Assembly: GCA_034505235.1 (NCBI GenBank)
Contig: JAPDQY010000003.1
Location: 1-64,000, forward strand
Reading direction: 5' to 3'
Source of the DNA: Coneutiohabitans thermophilus
Lineage (GTDB): Bacteria; Zhuqueibacterota; Zhuqueibacteria; Zhuqueibacterales; Zhuqueibacteraceae
Length of the DNA: 64,000 nucleotides
Under the pieces are notes generated by a model. It did no database searches. It was not told the DNA's origin and saw only the letters and a program-made list of their open reading frames with translations. Position numbers and translations under genes: made by a program. This document shows positions 1 through 9,104 of this stretch, in pieces. Position 1 is the first letter of the stretch. Each line of letters opens with the position of its first letter.

Positions 1-53
1 GCCCATGGAGAATCATGCCGGCAGCCCGACCGCGGGCAACACGATTGCTCTTT

Positions 54-86
54 CATGCCTGCCTGCAGACAAGATGTCTGCGCTAC
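54..86. repeat. REP-like palindromic intergenic repeat (family D)
   Basis: A perfect 7-bp inverted repeat, GCAGACA / TGTCTGC with a 3-base loop (65-81), lies in the non-coding flank left of the first gene. The same core recurs at 23472-23488, and looser relatives occur at 32999-33026, 49991-50022 and 60571-60602. The rest of 1-241 shows no gene. Confidence 0.5.
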
Positions 87-241
87 ATTTTCATCGTGAT
101 GGGTGTCCCACCAGCGGCATGAACATTCCTTCGGAATGACAGTTTGGGGTTGCGGAGCGGATTTTAGAACTTAACGTTGTAGTATTCACATCGAGGGGTA
201 AATCGCTGCCGTGCGCCCAAAATGCAGGCCTTGGAGCGACT

Positions 242-3200
242 TTATTTAATCACCACGACTTTGGTGCGCGCCGTGCCGGCGTGGGTTTTGATTACCGCCA
301 AATAAACGCCATTCAACACCTTGCGTCCACGGTCGTTGAAACCATTCCAAAAGACATCATCGACGTGCGCACCGCGCCGGCCTTGCGGTGTGTTCGCGCC
401 GAACTTGCGCTCCCACACCAGCTCTCCCAACAGGGTGAAAATTTTGATCTCCACCTCCGAATCCTGCGTGAGATTGTAAATGAAGTGCGTGCCCTGACTG
501 TGATCGTTGGTTTCCGGCGGCCGGAAGGGATTGGGATAGTTGTAAAAAGTGCCGGCATCGGGATCGAACAACACCGACAGCGCGGAATTGATCTGAAAGG
601 CGGCGCCGCTGCGATTGTTGTCGTCGACCACCTGCACCGGCAGCCGTGAGTCCCGGTCGATGGCATTCAAATCCGTGCTCTCATCGAAAGCGAAAAGAAA
701 GGCGTCGGCAGTATCGGCCGCCACGAGATCGGCGCGCAATGTCAGGCGCGGCGTCCGGTCAAAGCCGACGGCAACCGAATCCACCAGCAGGGGTAATTGC
801 ACCGGATTGCTTTGATCCGCCGGCGTCAGTTGAATTTCACCATAAAGTTTGCCGGGGAGATCTTCATCAATGAGGCGCAAGGCCTTGAACAACAGGCCCG
901 GTGCCATATGCCTGCCCTGGCGGTTGCGAACGTAAAAACGCAGACCGGTCAGCAGTATGTCGCTGCTGTTCTGGCTGGCACCGGGATCACTCAGACGGAG
1001 CTGCATCACCGGCACGTTGGTTTCGCCGCGCGCCACCGGCGGCCGGCGTGTCAAGGGGACGCTGGTGACAATCAGCTTGCGTGCTTCCGTGGCAATGTTG
1101 ATGCGCTGCCGCAGATCTTGATCCACCACTTGCGCATCCGCACCAGTGTTGGCATCGTCGGGCGGATCGAGCAGGGTGATGGCAATGTCCTGCGTGCCGG
1201 CCGGTTCGAGGGGCGCCAGGATTTGCCAGGTCGCCACGCGCATGCCTTGGACCAGGCTGGTTCGTTTCACGAAAGAAGTGTCGATGGCAGGATCGAGCTG
1301 ATAATTTGCCGGCAAACGAATCTCCACACTGTCCACCCCGGTTATCTCCGCCTCTCCCAAATTTTCGAGCAGCGCGGCAACCTGAAACGATTGCCCCACG
1401 CTTACCACGCCGTCGGTGGCGGTTTCCGGGCTGGTGATTTTGGTGCTGAACAGCAGATTGGCGCGCTTCACCACTCGAATCTTCAAAGAGTCGATTTCCG
1501 GGCCGAGAGTGACAGATTGATCGCTTTCATCGTTGGCGGTGAGAATGATCTTGAACATCGCGCTGTCCAATGTGCTGGCGGGGGCGGTGAGATCCCAGTA
1601 AAATTCCTGGCCGGGCGCACCACTCACGAGCTTGACGAGTTGATCCTCCGGCACGAAGCCGCCACCCTCCGGCAACAGCAACCGTGCCGTGATGTTGGTG
1701 GCGCGCACCCACTCCGCCCTGGCCGCGAGCGTGAAGCGCTGCTCGGTGCTCAAGCTGCGGTCTTGCGCACCGGCAGGCGCGAAGATGCGAAAAGCAGTGA
1801 GTGCGATCGTGCCGCGATCCAGCGTCTCGATCGACAAATTTGCAATGCCGTTGTTGCGCATGGGTGCCTGCTCGCCGGCATTGAGGTCGACCGGCACGTG
1901 TGTGACAGTGAACGTCAATTCCCGGCTCGCAGTCGGCAGCGCAGGCGCGGTGGCCTGCCATTCCACGTAACCCACGCGTGTCTCTTCATCGATCACCAGT
2001 TCCTGCTCGGCCGGCTGTTGCAACTGCAGCCCGGTTTCACCCACCTGCAATGTCACCCTGGCGAGAGAGGAGGTGGGCGCGCCCAGGTTGCGCAGGGTGG
2101 CGCGCAAAATGAAACTTTGCCCAACCGCAACCTTGCCGGAGCGGGCGCTCGCCGGCGAATAAATTTCCGGCGTGAGCTCGAGCAGGGCGCGCGGCTCGGC
2201 CTGCACGGTCAGCGTGCCCGCCACCGGTGCTTCGACCTCCCCTTTGGAGTTTTTCGCCGTGAGTCGCACGGTGATCTCACGCGGCGTGCTGTGGCTGCCC
2301 ACCGGCGCCTTCAGACGCCAGCCCACCGAATCACCATTCACCGTTTTGCGACTCGGTTCGTTCGCCAGGAAGCTGTAGCCCGTGGGCAGGGTGATTTCGC
2401 CATTCACCTCACTCAGGTTGGGGCTGGCCGCCACTTTCGCGGTCACGGTGAATTCCTGCTCGGTGGAAACAATGCGATCGCGCGCGCCGGCGGGTTCGCT
2501 GATCGCCAGCGACGTGAGTGCCAGTGTCGAGGCATTGACATCCACAATGACCATGACGGTGCGCGTGGCGGCATCCGCCAGGGTGCCGTCATTGAGGTCG
2601 CGCGGCAGAGCGACGATCTCCACCAGCAAAGTGTCCTGCGCCGAGGCGAAATTCGGCGCGGTGATTTGCCATTCCACCGGCACACCGTCGCGGAAGGGCC
2701 GCGGCGCGTTGTCCAGAATCGCGTAGCCGGCCGGCAGCGGCGGCACGATCTGCAGCCGGCCGCTGTCATCGAAAGGGGCCTGGCCGAGATTGCTGACCAC
2801 GGCGCGCAGGGTGAAAGTCTGGCCGACGGTCAATTGCCGGTTGGGCACGGCGGGCAAACTGGCAAGCAGTTGCAGATTCGCCGGGGTGTGCACGCGCACT
2901 GCCGCCGTCGAATCAAAAGCGGCAGCGATGCGCGCCCGCGTCGTCGGCGTGAAGGCGGAATCAATGGTGGCTTCGAACGACTCCAGCTCGCCGTCGGGCG
3001 TGGGGGTGGCGGGTGCCGTAACCACGAACACGGCGGTGCCGGTGCTGCCATTGTCAATCGGGCCGAGGCGAAGCTGTTGCTGCCGCGGCGTGGCCTGCCG
3101 CAAGGCCCTGAGGGTCACCCAGACGCTGTCCAGCCTTTCGAAACCGATGTTGTTGACGTCCACATTGAGGGAAAAACTCTGATTGGTATTGACGGCCCCC

Positions 3201-6200
3201 ACCCCGCCGTCCGGCTGGCTGCTGATGATGGTTTTGGCGATGCGCACGCGGGTCAACGAGATGACCTGCACCGTGTCGCTGCCGGTCACCGTCAGTTGCC
3301 GCCGGTCGTTCACATCCCGGCCGCTCACGCTCGCGCGAATGGCCAAATCGCCGCCATCCCGACCCACGCGGCTGATGCGATACTCGAGCGTATCCACTTG
3401 GCCGCTGCGCAACAACAACCCGCCACTCTTCAAGGCCGTGGGCGTCTCGACCACGTAATCAGTTTTGACTTCATTGTTGATGGTGAGGCTCAGGGGTTGC
3501 GGCGGGTCGAGCTGGACGTCGGCCGCGTTGGCGTCCGCGGCCAGCGCAACAGAGACGCGCCAGGACTCGGTGGAATTGGCGGCAATTTTCTTGTTGCGCA
3601 GCGAGGTGCTGACTCCCAGCAGCCGCAATGCCGCCGGCCGGTCGATGGCAATCAGCGCGGTATCATCCACGGCAGGATTGATCGTCGCCTGCGACTTGGT
3701 ATTGGCGGCAAAGGCCGCGGTGATCGTGGCGGTCAACTGCTCGCGGGCGGTTGCCGTCGGCCCGGCCACCACTTCAAACACCGCCACGCGATTGGGGTTC
3801 TTGAGAGTGATGGTATCCGTCGCAATACTCGAGGCGCCGTCGCTGACCAACTTCACCCGTACGCTGTCCAATGCCTCTTCATTGGCGGGCGTGGCGCGCA
3901 GGACCACCCGCACCTGAAACGGCTGGCCGGTGTTCAGACGGTTGCCGTGGAACACCCCGGCGAGCACGGTGGAATCGATCGCCGCCACCGCCGGCGTCTG
4001 CATGGTGACGGAGGTGCCGCCGGCATCCCGGGTATCGTCGATGATGATGCTGTCACTGTTCACTTCACGCGCCGTGAGCACGCCACTGATCTGATTGCCG
4101 CCGGAGGCGGTGCCGGTGGTGGCGATGATGAAATCCAGGCGGCGGGTGGTGCCACCCTTCACCGTGCTGTCGCCCGGCGCGCCTTCCAGACTGGCGGGCG
4201 GAACAATTGCAAAACCATTCGGCCGTGCAAAACTGATGCTCGGAGGAGCACCCTTGAACAACACGTGCACGTCGCTTTCGCCGGAATTCTCGACCGTCAT
4301 GGTCACGCGCCAATCCTGTGTCTGGCGTTGCGTCACCGTGGTCTGCGAGGGCTGCAACGCGATGCGCAATTTCGCCGGGGACTGCACCACAAAGCTGCCC
4401 TGCGTGCCGTTGGTGCTGGCTTCGAAGCGGGTGTCGCCGATGCGGGTGGTGACGGTGGCAAACACCAGCGCGATGCCGCGCGCACTGCCGGTGCGGCGAA
4501 TTTTAAATTCGAGATAATCCGTGCTGTCCTTGCGCAGGATGTTGTCCCCGGAATTGCGAAAGGCCGTCGGTCGCACCACGTCATAATCGCTTGCCGTGAC
4601 GCCGTTGACCTGAATTTCAAAAGTTGTGTTGTCCAAACCCATGTCGGCACTGCCGTTGTTGCGCAGAGCCATGGTGATGGTCCAGTCCTTTCCCATGCCC
4701 TGGGTCACGGTGTTTTGGCTGGGCACCACGCTCACGATTTCCAATTCCGCCGCGTCCTGCACCAGCAGATTATCGGTGCGCAGCGGGGCCGGCGAGAAGA
4801 GCGAGCCATTTTGGGTGCCGCGAATGGTGAGCGTGGGCGTGTAGTTGCCCAGAAGCTGATTGGCCACGGTCTGGCGCTGGAAGGTGAGCTTGGTGAAGCT
4901 GTTGCCCGGAATGCGCGTGGTTTGGTTGGCATCCAGCAGTGCGAGATAAAGCCCGCCGAATTCAAACTTCGTTTCGTTGGGAATCAAATTGACGGCGGCA
5001 TCGCCAGTGTTGCGCACGGTCACACTGAATTGATAGGCATTGCCGCGCGTGACGGTCAGCGGGCTGAGGGAGCCGCTGATGAAACTCAGCTCCGGCGCCT
5101 TTTGCGCCACCCACTGATCCAGCGGTGGATCCGCGTTGTCATCGCGAATGTCACCCACATCCACCACCGTGCCCACCACCGAACCGTCGAGCGTGATGAT
5201 GCCGGTGCGATCCTTGGCCTTGACCGAGAATTCCAGCGTCACGGTTTGCAGATTGCCGGGAATGATGGCGGGCAGCGGCGTTTTCAACTGCACCTGGAAA
5301 CCCTGGGTCTGGCCGCCAAACAACAAGCTGGCAGAGATCAGTTGCACCGGATCACGGCCCAGGTTCTGCACCACCATCTTCACCGCCAAATTCTCCTGAT
5401 CGGTCGAAATCGTGTCACGATCCGAGGTCACACTCAGAATGCGAAGCTGATTGACGCTGACCGCCACACTGCCACTGGCCGCGCCATTGGCGCCGCCGGC
5501 GACATAAATCGTCGCCGTCCCGCCGGTGGTCTTCGCACGGAATGCGAACGAGAGTGTACTGGCGGCGGTGGTGGCCACCTGAAACGAAGGGGAAGCAGGA
5601 TCCGCATCACTGCCGACGATCTCGCCTAGATTGGGGTCGCTCACCGAGACGGTAAACAGCCTGCCCGCTCCCACGGGATTGCCAAAGGCATCCGTGATCA
5701 CCGTCGATTGAATCGTGGTGGTCTTCAACCCATTGGCCGGCAGCTTCGGCGGGTCCGCCGTCAGCGTGATGGCACCGGCGGCATCGCCGGCCAGCACCTG
5801 CACGGCATTGGAAACCCCGGAAAGTGTGCCGCTCTGCACGGTGATGCTGGCATTGCCTGTGCCCACCGCTTGGAAGGCGAGGCTTTGATTCAGTACACCG
5901 TTCACGAAGGTGCCCGTCGTCGGCGAGAGCGTTCCCGTGCTGGGTGTGATCTCGGCTGTTCCGTTGAAACCGGTGACGGTGTTGGAGAACTGGTCCTGTG
6001 CCGTGGCGGTGAGCAAAAACGCCACCCCTGCCGTCTGGGTGGCGGCCAGTGGTGCTACCACAATTTGAGTGGCGCTGCCGGGATTGACCGTGAAGGGTGC
6101 AGACTCGCCGCTTTTGCCGCCGCCCGTCGCACGAATGATGATGCCGGCCTGGGCCTTGGTAATGCGCGCCACGCTGGTCGACTGCTGGGATTGATTGCTG

Positions 6201-6919
6201 AACTCCAGCGTCGTGGGCGTAAGCGTGCCAGTATTGTCCGTCAGCGTGACCGTGCCGGTGAAACTGGTGTTGTTGTTGAAACCATCCCTGGCGGTTACGG
6301 TCAAGGTGAAATTATCGCCGGCCTGCGGCGCGGAAGCCGGCGGGGAGACTTCGAAACGCTGCAACGGTCCGGCGGTGACCGCAAACGGCGGCGAGGAGGC
6401 CGGGCCGTCGAGGCGAAAGTCCGCGCTGTTTTGTGTTTCAATCGTCAGGCTGTAGCTGCCCGCCGTGGTGTGATTGGTCAGCAACGAGAAAACCACCCCG
6501 GTCGCCACCCCCATCGGAGTGGGATCACCGGAGCCATCACGGGTCAGTGTCAGCACCTGGCCGGCTTTGACGGGCGTGAGAAAACCGCCGTTCATGCCGG
6601 CGGTGCCACTGGCCACACTGACACCCGCAAGACTGAAGCCGGCCGGAAAAGTAATCACGATTTTACCGTCGGCAGGCAAGCCGCTTTGCGGGGTGAAGGT
6701 CACGGTGCAGGTGGCGCGGTTGCCGGCGGCGGCATCATCGAGTGTCACTGTAATGTTGGAGATCGTGCCACCCACAACCTCTGTAACATGCAGCAGCACA
6801 ATCGCGATGGTACTGATGACGGGGAGGCGGCGCAAGAATCGCACGGCAACACGCGGCCGGCAGACAAAGGGGAACAATGGCTGGAAGCAGTGCAAGGTTG
6901 AAAGAGACATCGCCATCAC
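242..6919 (-). CDS. Giant secreted Ig-like/CARDB-like repeat protein with C-terminal FlgD-like (type IX sorting-like) domain
   Basis: This is a 2225-residue exported protein. A basic, hydrophobic N-terminus (about residues 20-50) looks like a signal peptide. It is followed by a beta-sandwich domain (about 50-180), Ig-like/invasin-type modules to about 480, and then many CARDB-like repeats, recognisable by phrases such as VGQSF and STEQEF and alternating around residues 480-2000. The last 105 residues hold YNYPNPFRP and a FlgD-like Ig fold ending in a basic tail, typical of proteins anchored or secreted in FCB bacteria. The first codon is GTG; ATG codons follow at residues 2 and 4, so the exact start is uncertain. 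The small gene upstream (6957-7460) is 37 bp away and shares the first domain type, so they are probably co-transcribed. The function is unknown; a surface or adhesin-like role is inference. Confidence 0.9.
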   Translation of the reverse strand: MMAMSLSTLHCFQPLFPFVCRPRVAVRFLRRLPVISTIAIVLLHVTEVVGGTISNITVTLDDAAAGNRATCTVTFTPQSGLPADGKIVITFPAGFSLAGVSVASGTAGMNGGFLTPVKAGQVLTLTRDGSGDPTPMGVATGVVFSLLTNHTTAGSYSLTIETQNSADFRLDGPASSPPFAVTAGPLQRFEVSPPASAPQAGDNFTLTVTARDGFNNNTSFTGTVTLTDNTGTLTPTTLEFSNQSQQSTSVARITKAQAGIIIRATGGGKSGESAPFTVNPGSATQIVVAPLAATQTAGVAFLLTATAQDQFSNTVTGFNGTAEITPSTGTLSPTTGTFVNGVLNQSLAFQAVGTGNASITVQSGTLSGVSNAVQVLAGDAAGAITLTADPPKLPANGLKTTTIQSTVITDAFGNPVGAGRLFTVSVSDPNLGEIVGSDADPASPSFQVATTAASTLSFAFRAKTTGGTATIYVAGGANGAASGSVAVSVNQLRILSVTSDRDTISTDQENLAVKMVVQNLGRDPVQLISASLLFGGQTQGFQVQLKTPLPAIIPGNLQTVTLEFSVKAKDRTGIITLDGSVVGTVVDVGDIRDDNADPPLDQWVAQKAPELSFISGSLSPLTVTRGNAYQFSVTVRNTGDAAVNLIPNETKFEFGGLYLALLDANQTTRIPGNSFTKLTFQRQTVANQLLGNYTPTLTIRGTQNGSLFSPAPLRTDNLLVQDAAELEIVSVVPSQNTVTQGMGKDWTITMALRNNGSADMGLDNTTFEIQVNGVTASDYDVVRPTAFRNSGDNILRKDSTDYLEFKIRRTGSARGIALVFATVTTRIGDTRFEASTNGTQGSFVVQSPAKLRIALQPSQTTVTQRQTQDWRVTMTVENSGESDVHVLFKGAPPSISFARPNGFAIVPPASLEGAPGDSTVKGGTTRRLDFIIATTGTASGGNQISGVLTAREVNSDSIIIDDTRDAGGTSVTMQTPAVAAIDSTVLAGVFHGNRLNTGQPFQVRVVLRATPANEEALDSVRVKLVSDGASSIATDTITLKNPNRVAVFEVVAGPTATAREQLTATITAAFAANTKSQATINPAVDDTALIAIDRPAALRLLGVSTSLRNKKIAANSTESWRVSVALAADANAADVQLDPPQPLSLTINNEVKTDYVVETPTALKSGGLLLRSGQVDTLEYRISRVGRDGGDLAIRASVSGRDVNDRRQLTVTGSDTVQVISLTRVRIAKTIISSQPDGGVGAVNTNQSFSLNVDVNNIGFERLDSVWVTLRALRQATPRQQQLRLGPIDNGSTGTAVFVVTAPATPTPDGELESFEATIDSAFTPTTRARIAAAFDSTAAVRVHTPANLQLLASLPAVPNRQLTVGQTFTLRAVVSNLGQAPFDDSGRLQIVPPLPAGYAILDNAPRPFRDGVPVEWQITAPNFASAQDTLLVEIVALPRDLNDGTLADAATRTVMVIVDVNASTLALTSLAISEPAGARDRIVSTEQEFTVTAKVAASPNLSEVNGEITLPTGYSFLANEPSRKTVNGDSVGWRLKAPVGSHSTPREITVRLTAKNSKGEVEAPVAGTLTVQAEPRALLELTPEIYSPASARSGKVAVGQSFILRATLRNLGAPTSSLARVTLQVGETGLQLQQPAEQELVIDEETRVGYVEWQATAPALPTASRELTFTVTHVPVDLNAGEQAPMRNNGIANLSIETLDRGTIALTAFRIFAPAGAQDRSLSTEQRFTLAARAEWVRATNITARLLLPEGGGFVPEDQLVKLVSGAPGQEFYWDLTAPASTLDSAMFKIILTANDESDQSVTLGPEIDSLKIRVVKRANLLFSTKITSPETATDGVVSVGQSFQVAALLENLGEAEITGVDSVEIRLPANYQLDPAIDTSFVKRTSLVQGMRVATWQILAPLEPAGTQDIAITLLDPPDDANTGADAQVVDQDLRQRINIATEARKLIVTSVPLTRRPPVARGETNVPVMQLRLSDPGASQNSSDILLTGLRFYVRNRQGRHMAPGLLFKALRLIDEDLPGKLYGEIQLTPADQSNPVQLPLLVDSVAVGFDRTPRLTLRADLVAADTADAFLFAFDESTDLNAIDRDSRLPVQVVDDNNRSGAAFQINSALSVLFDPDAGTFYNYPNPFRPPETNDHSQGTHFIYNLTQDSEVEIKIFTLLGELVWERKFGANTPQGRRGAHVDDVFWNGFNDRGRKVLNGVYLAVIKTHAGTARTKVVVIK

Positions 6920-6956
6920 GAATCAGGTTGTTCAGAATCCATGGCAGTGATAGGGA

Positions 6957-7460
6957 TCAGTTGACCCTTTCCGGCGCGCGTTCGAAGGCAATGGCTTGTG
7001 GCGCCAGATCGACGACCGCCGCAGAAGCCTGTGGCCGTATTTGCAGACGAACCAAATGAACAGCAGACAGATCGTCAGGATTGACGATCGCGCTCACCCG
7101 CAGTGTAATCGCGGTGCCGGCGGCAACCGCTGGTCCGCGGCCGGTGCGCCGGAGGCGCAGCTTCTGTGCTGCCGCCGTCACCGTGAACCCGCCCGGCAAT
7201 TGTTCACAGCCGGCAATTTTGGCCTTGCGGAGATCGAAGCTCGCGGGGAACTCCAGTATGAACTCAGCAGTGGGAGCGAGAGCACTGGCAGCGGTGAAGG
7301 ACAATTCATACACCGAGGGCTGGCCGGCTGCGGCTTGCAGGGCTCGCAGTTGGAATGCGGGGTGTGGCCGGTCTTGCGCGTTCGCGGGCGGGGAAAGAAA
7401 AAGAATCAAACTCCAGCAAGCCAGCCATCCTGCGGCTGGCGGGATGAGCTTACACTTCAT
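6957..7460 (-). CDS. Small secreted beta-sandwich protein, function unknown
   Basis: A 167-residue protein with a clear signal peptide (hydrophobic stretch, then cleavage after PPANAQ). The rest resembles the first globular domain of the giant neighbour: both have an FPAxF segment, a GGF turn and a 'G.aitl/gvvf' strand at matching spacing. I chose the ATG at 7460 because AGGAG lies about 8 bases upstream; an in-frame TTG further up lacks this support. It lies immediately upstream of the 2225-residue gene and probably forms an operon with it. No enzymatic motif is visible. It may be a single-domain partner or subunit of the giant surface protein, which is inference. Confidence 0.75.
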   Translation of the reverse strand: MKCKLIPPAAGWLACWSLILFLSPPANAQDRPHPAFQLRALQAAAGQPSVYELSFTAASALAPTAEFILEFPASFDLRKAKIAGCEQLPGGFTVTAAAQKLRLRRTGRGPAVAAGTAITLRVSAIVNPDDLSAVHLVRLQIRPQASAAVVDLAPQAIAFERAPERVN

Positions 7461-7526
7461 GCTTCCGCTCCTGTTGCAGATATTCAAGGTGCCGTGCGGC
7501 GGAACGGGTCAAGATTACGAGTTGGG

Positions 7527-7561
7527 AGACGCCTGCTTCAATTTGGTACAAGGCGTCTTTT
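7527..7561 (+). terminator. Hairpin followed by T-run, use unclear
   Basis: The 8-bp perfect stem AGACGCCT / AGGCGTCT (7527-7534 and 7551-7558) is followed by TTTT on the plus strand. No plus-strand gene lies upstream, so this may belong to an antisense or leader RNA rather than a normal gene end. It sits in the 500-bp gap 7461-7960, which otherwise shows no gene. Confidence 0.35.
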
Positions 7562-7830
7562 GCTTGCTTCTCATGACAAGGTGATGATGGTCGGCCGGCC
7601 TTGGGACGGCGTGCTGTTTTTTGAATGCTTGCGTGTCACACGACTGCTGGTTCGCCAGCCTGGTGCAACTGCTGCAACAAAAGCAACCAGTGGCACGCCG
7701 TCGCGAAGCGCTGCGGGAAGGAAACAGACAAAGTTCATACCACAAAGCAACAGAATGGCACGCAACACACGAAGGATCGTCTTGGGGAAATCTTGCCGGT
7801 GGGAGGGAGGTGGGAACTACTTCAAACAAC

Positions 7831-7854
7831 AAAGGCCATGAGAACATGGCCTTT
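7831..7854 (-). terminator. Rho-independent terminator (bidirectional) after the Fn3-like gene
   Basis: A perfect 10-bp stem AAAGGCCATG / CATGGCCTTT with a four-base loop is flanked by T-rich sequence on both strands. It lies about 107 bases beyond the stop codon of the minus-strand gene 7961-8371. Confidence 0.7.
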
Positions 7855-7960
7855 TGTGAAACTGGCAAATGCCGAGCGACCTGCGAAATCCACTGCCCCG
7901 GCGGTTTTTTGAATGACTGCTTTCTCACCGGGACTTGCACTGCGAAGATCGCAAGCTCTC

Positions 7961-8371
7961 TCAGCGGAACATCGCCTTGATGCTGCCCCAGGTCGCACGC
8001 GCGCTGGAGATGGTGGGATTGACACTGATGGTGTTGGAATAGGTGAAGCTGCCGTCGCGATCGACGATTTTCAAACGATAGTAGTAAACACGCAAACTCG
8101 ATTTGAACACGGTGTTGTCTTCGTAGACATAATCAGTCTTAGTGGTCGCGCTGCCTTTGGCTTCCACCACGGCGATGCGCTCAAAGGTCTTGTCGTCCAA
8201 CCCGCGTTCAATTTCGAAGCCCTTCAGATTGATCTCGGCTTCCGAGGTCCATTTCAGCGTGACTTTGTTGCGCGCCGGCTCGCCGCGAAATTCCGACACC
8301 ACAGATCCGGCAAGCACCGCCGCCGCGCTGCAAGTCAACACCAGCAAAATGAACCCTGACACTCTTCTCAT
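7961..8371 (-). CDS. Secreted fibronectin type III-like protein
   Basis: A 136-residue protein: signal peptide (hydrophobic core FILLVLTCSAAAVLA), then one fibronectin type III-like domain with VTLKWTSEAE near the front, a FEIERG strand and YYYRLKIVD near the end. Such single-Fn3 exported proteins are common in FCB bacteria, usually of unknown role. The start is the ATG at 8371, preceded by AGGTG; an upstream in-frame codon would add seven residues and lacks support. A strong hairpin terminator lies downstream, so this appears to be its own transcription unit. Confidence 0.75.
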   Translation of the reverse strand: MRRVSGFILLVLTCSAAAVLAGSVVSEFRGEPARNKVTLKWTSEAEINLKGFEIERGLDDKTFERIAVVEAKGSATTKTDYVYEDNTVFKSSLRVYYYRLKIVDRDGSFTYSNTISVNPTISSARATWGSIKAMFR

Positions 8372-8540
8372 AAAACTACACCTCGCTTCCATACCGGCAA
8401 AAAGATAGGGGTTTCTCTGCGAGAGTCAAGAATTTTTTCGGGCGTTTGCCTGCTTCATCGTAAAGCAATAGTGAGTTTACACATTGTTTATCGCACCACA
8501 AGAGCCGCGATCAAATTTGCACCCCTTCATAGCACGGCAG

Positions 8541-8665
8541 AGAGTCAACCCTCGATGTCAAGATCACCCCCCCAAATCCTACCACGAAAGCAGAACTCCC
8601 AGGGAAAAAGCCATTGCGTGGGAGTCCATTTTCATGGGAGGGAAAACTTGACGCCTCGGCAGTAA
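8541..8665 (+). repeat. Dispersed intergenic repeat, family A, copy 1
   Basis: This non-coding segment has close matches at 23690-23850 (same orientation), 32190-32315 (inverted), 32776-32832 (inverted, partial) and 48772-48818 (inverted, partial). A shared core is GTGGGAGTCCATTTT followed by a purine-rich GGGAG(A/G)GAA stretch. It contains an internal palindrome ACTCCCA ... TGGGAGT. It sits in the 730-bp gap between the Fn3-like gene and tkt; the rest of that gap shows no gene. Confidence 0.75.
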
Positions 8666-9104
8666 TCCCGGAGCGCGGCGCCCCGATGCAGCAGTCAGTG
8701 AGTGTTGGAACGGCAGGGCAGAAACCGGTCCCGCACTTCCTGCATGAGTTGCAGTCGCAATGGACTGCTCTTGGCGGCAGAATTGATTCGGTGGGGCGTT
8801 CGTCCGTCGCCAGGTTACAGCCGGTGCCCAAGCCCGTGCCTTCGGCGCCCGCTTGTGCCGCGCGGCGCGCAACAGGCCTGCTTTGGCTGTACCCTTTTCC
8901 TGCTCCACTTGCTCCCCCCTTTCATTTGTTGGACGTGACGGCAGGACAAGCGAGGCGGCAAGCCCGCGCAGAGCCCGCCCGGCGAGCGCGACGCTGTGGC
9001 GAAGAGGCTTTGCTTGCATCTGGCAGCGCGGCTTTGTATTTTCCCGCCAATTTTTTGAGAATTTGCATCCGCGCCTCCACTTCCCAAAAGAGAAAGACAC
9101 CGAA

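Noticed and set aside
797..5629. Long plus-strand open frame opposite the giant secreted protein
   Set aside because: Its translation is low-complexity His/Arg/Gly-rich text with no domain; it is the antisense shadow of a GC-rich gene whose minus-strand frame has clear domains.
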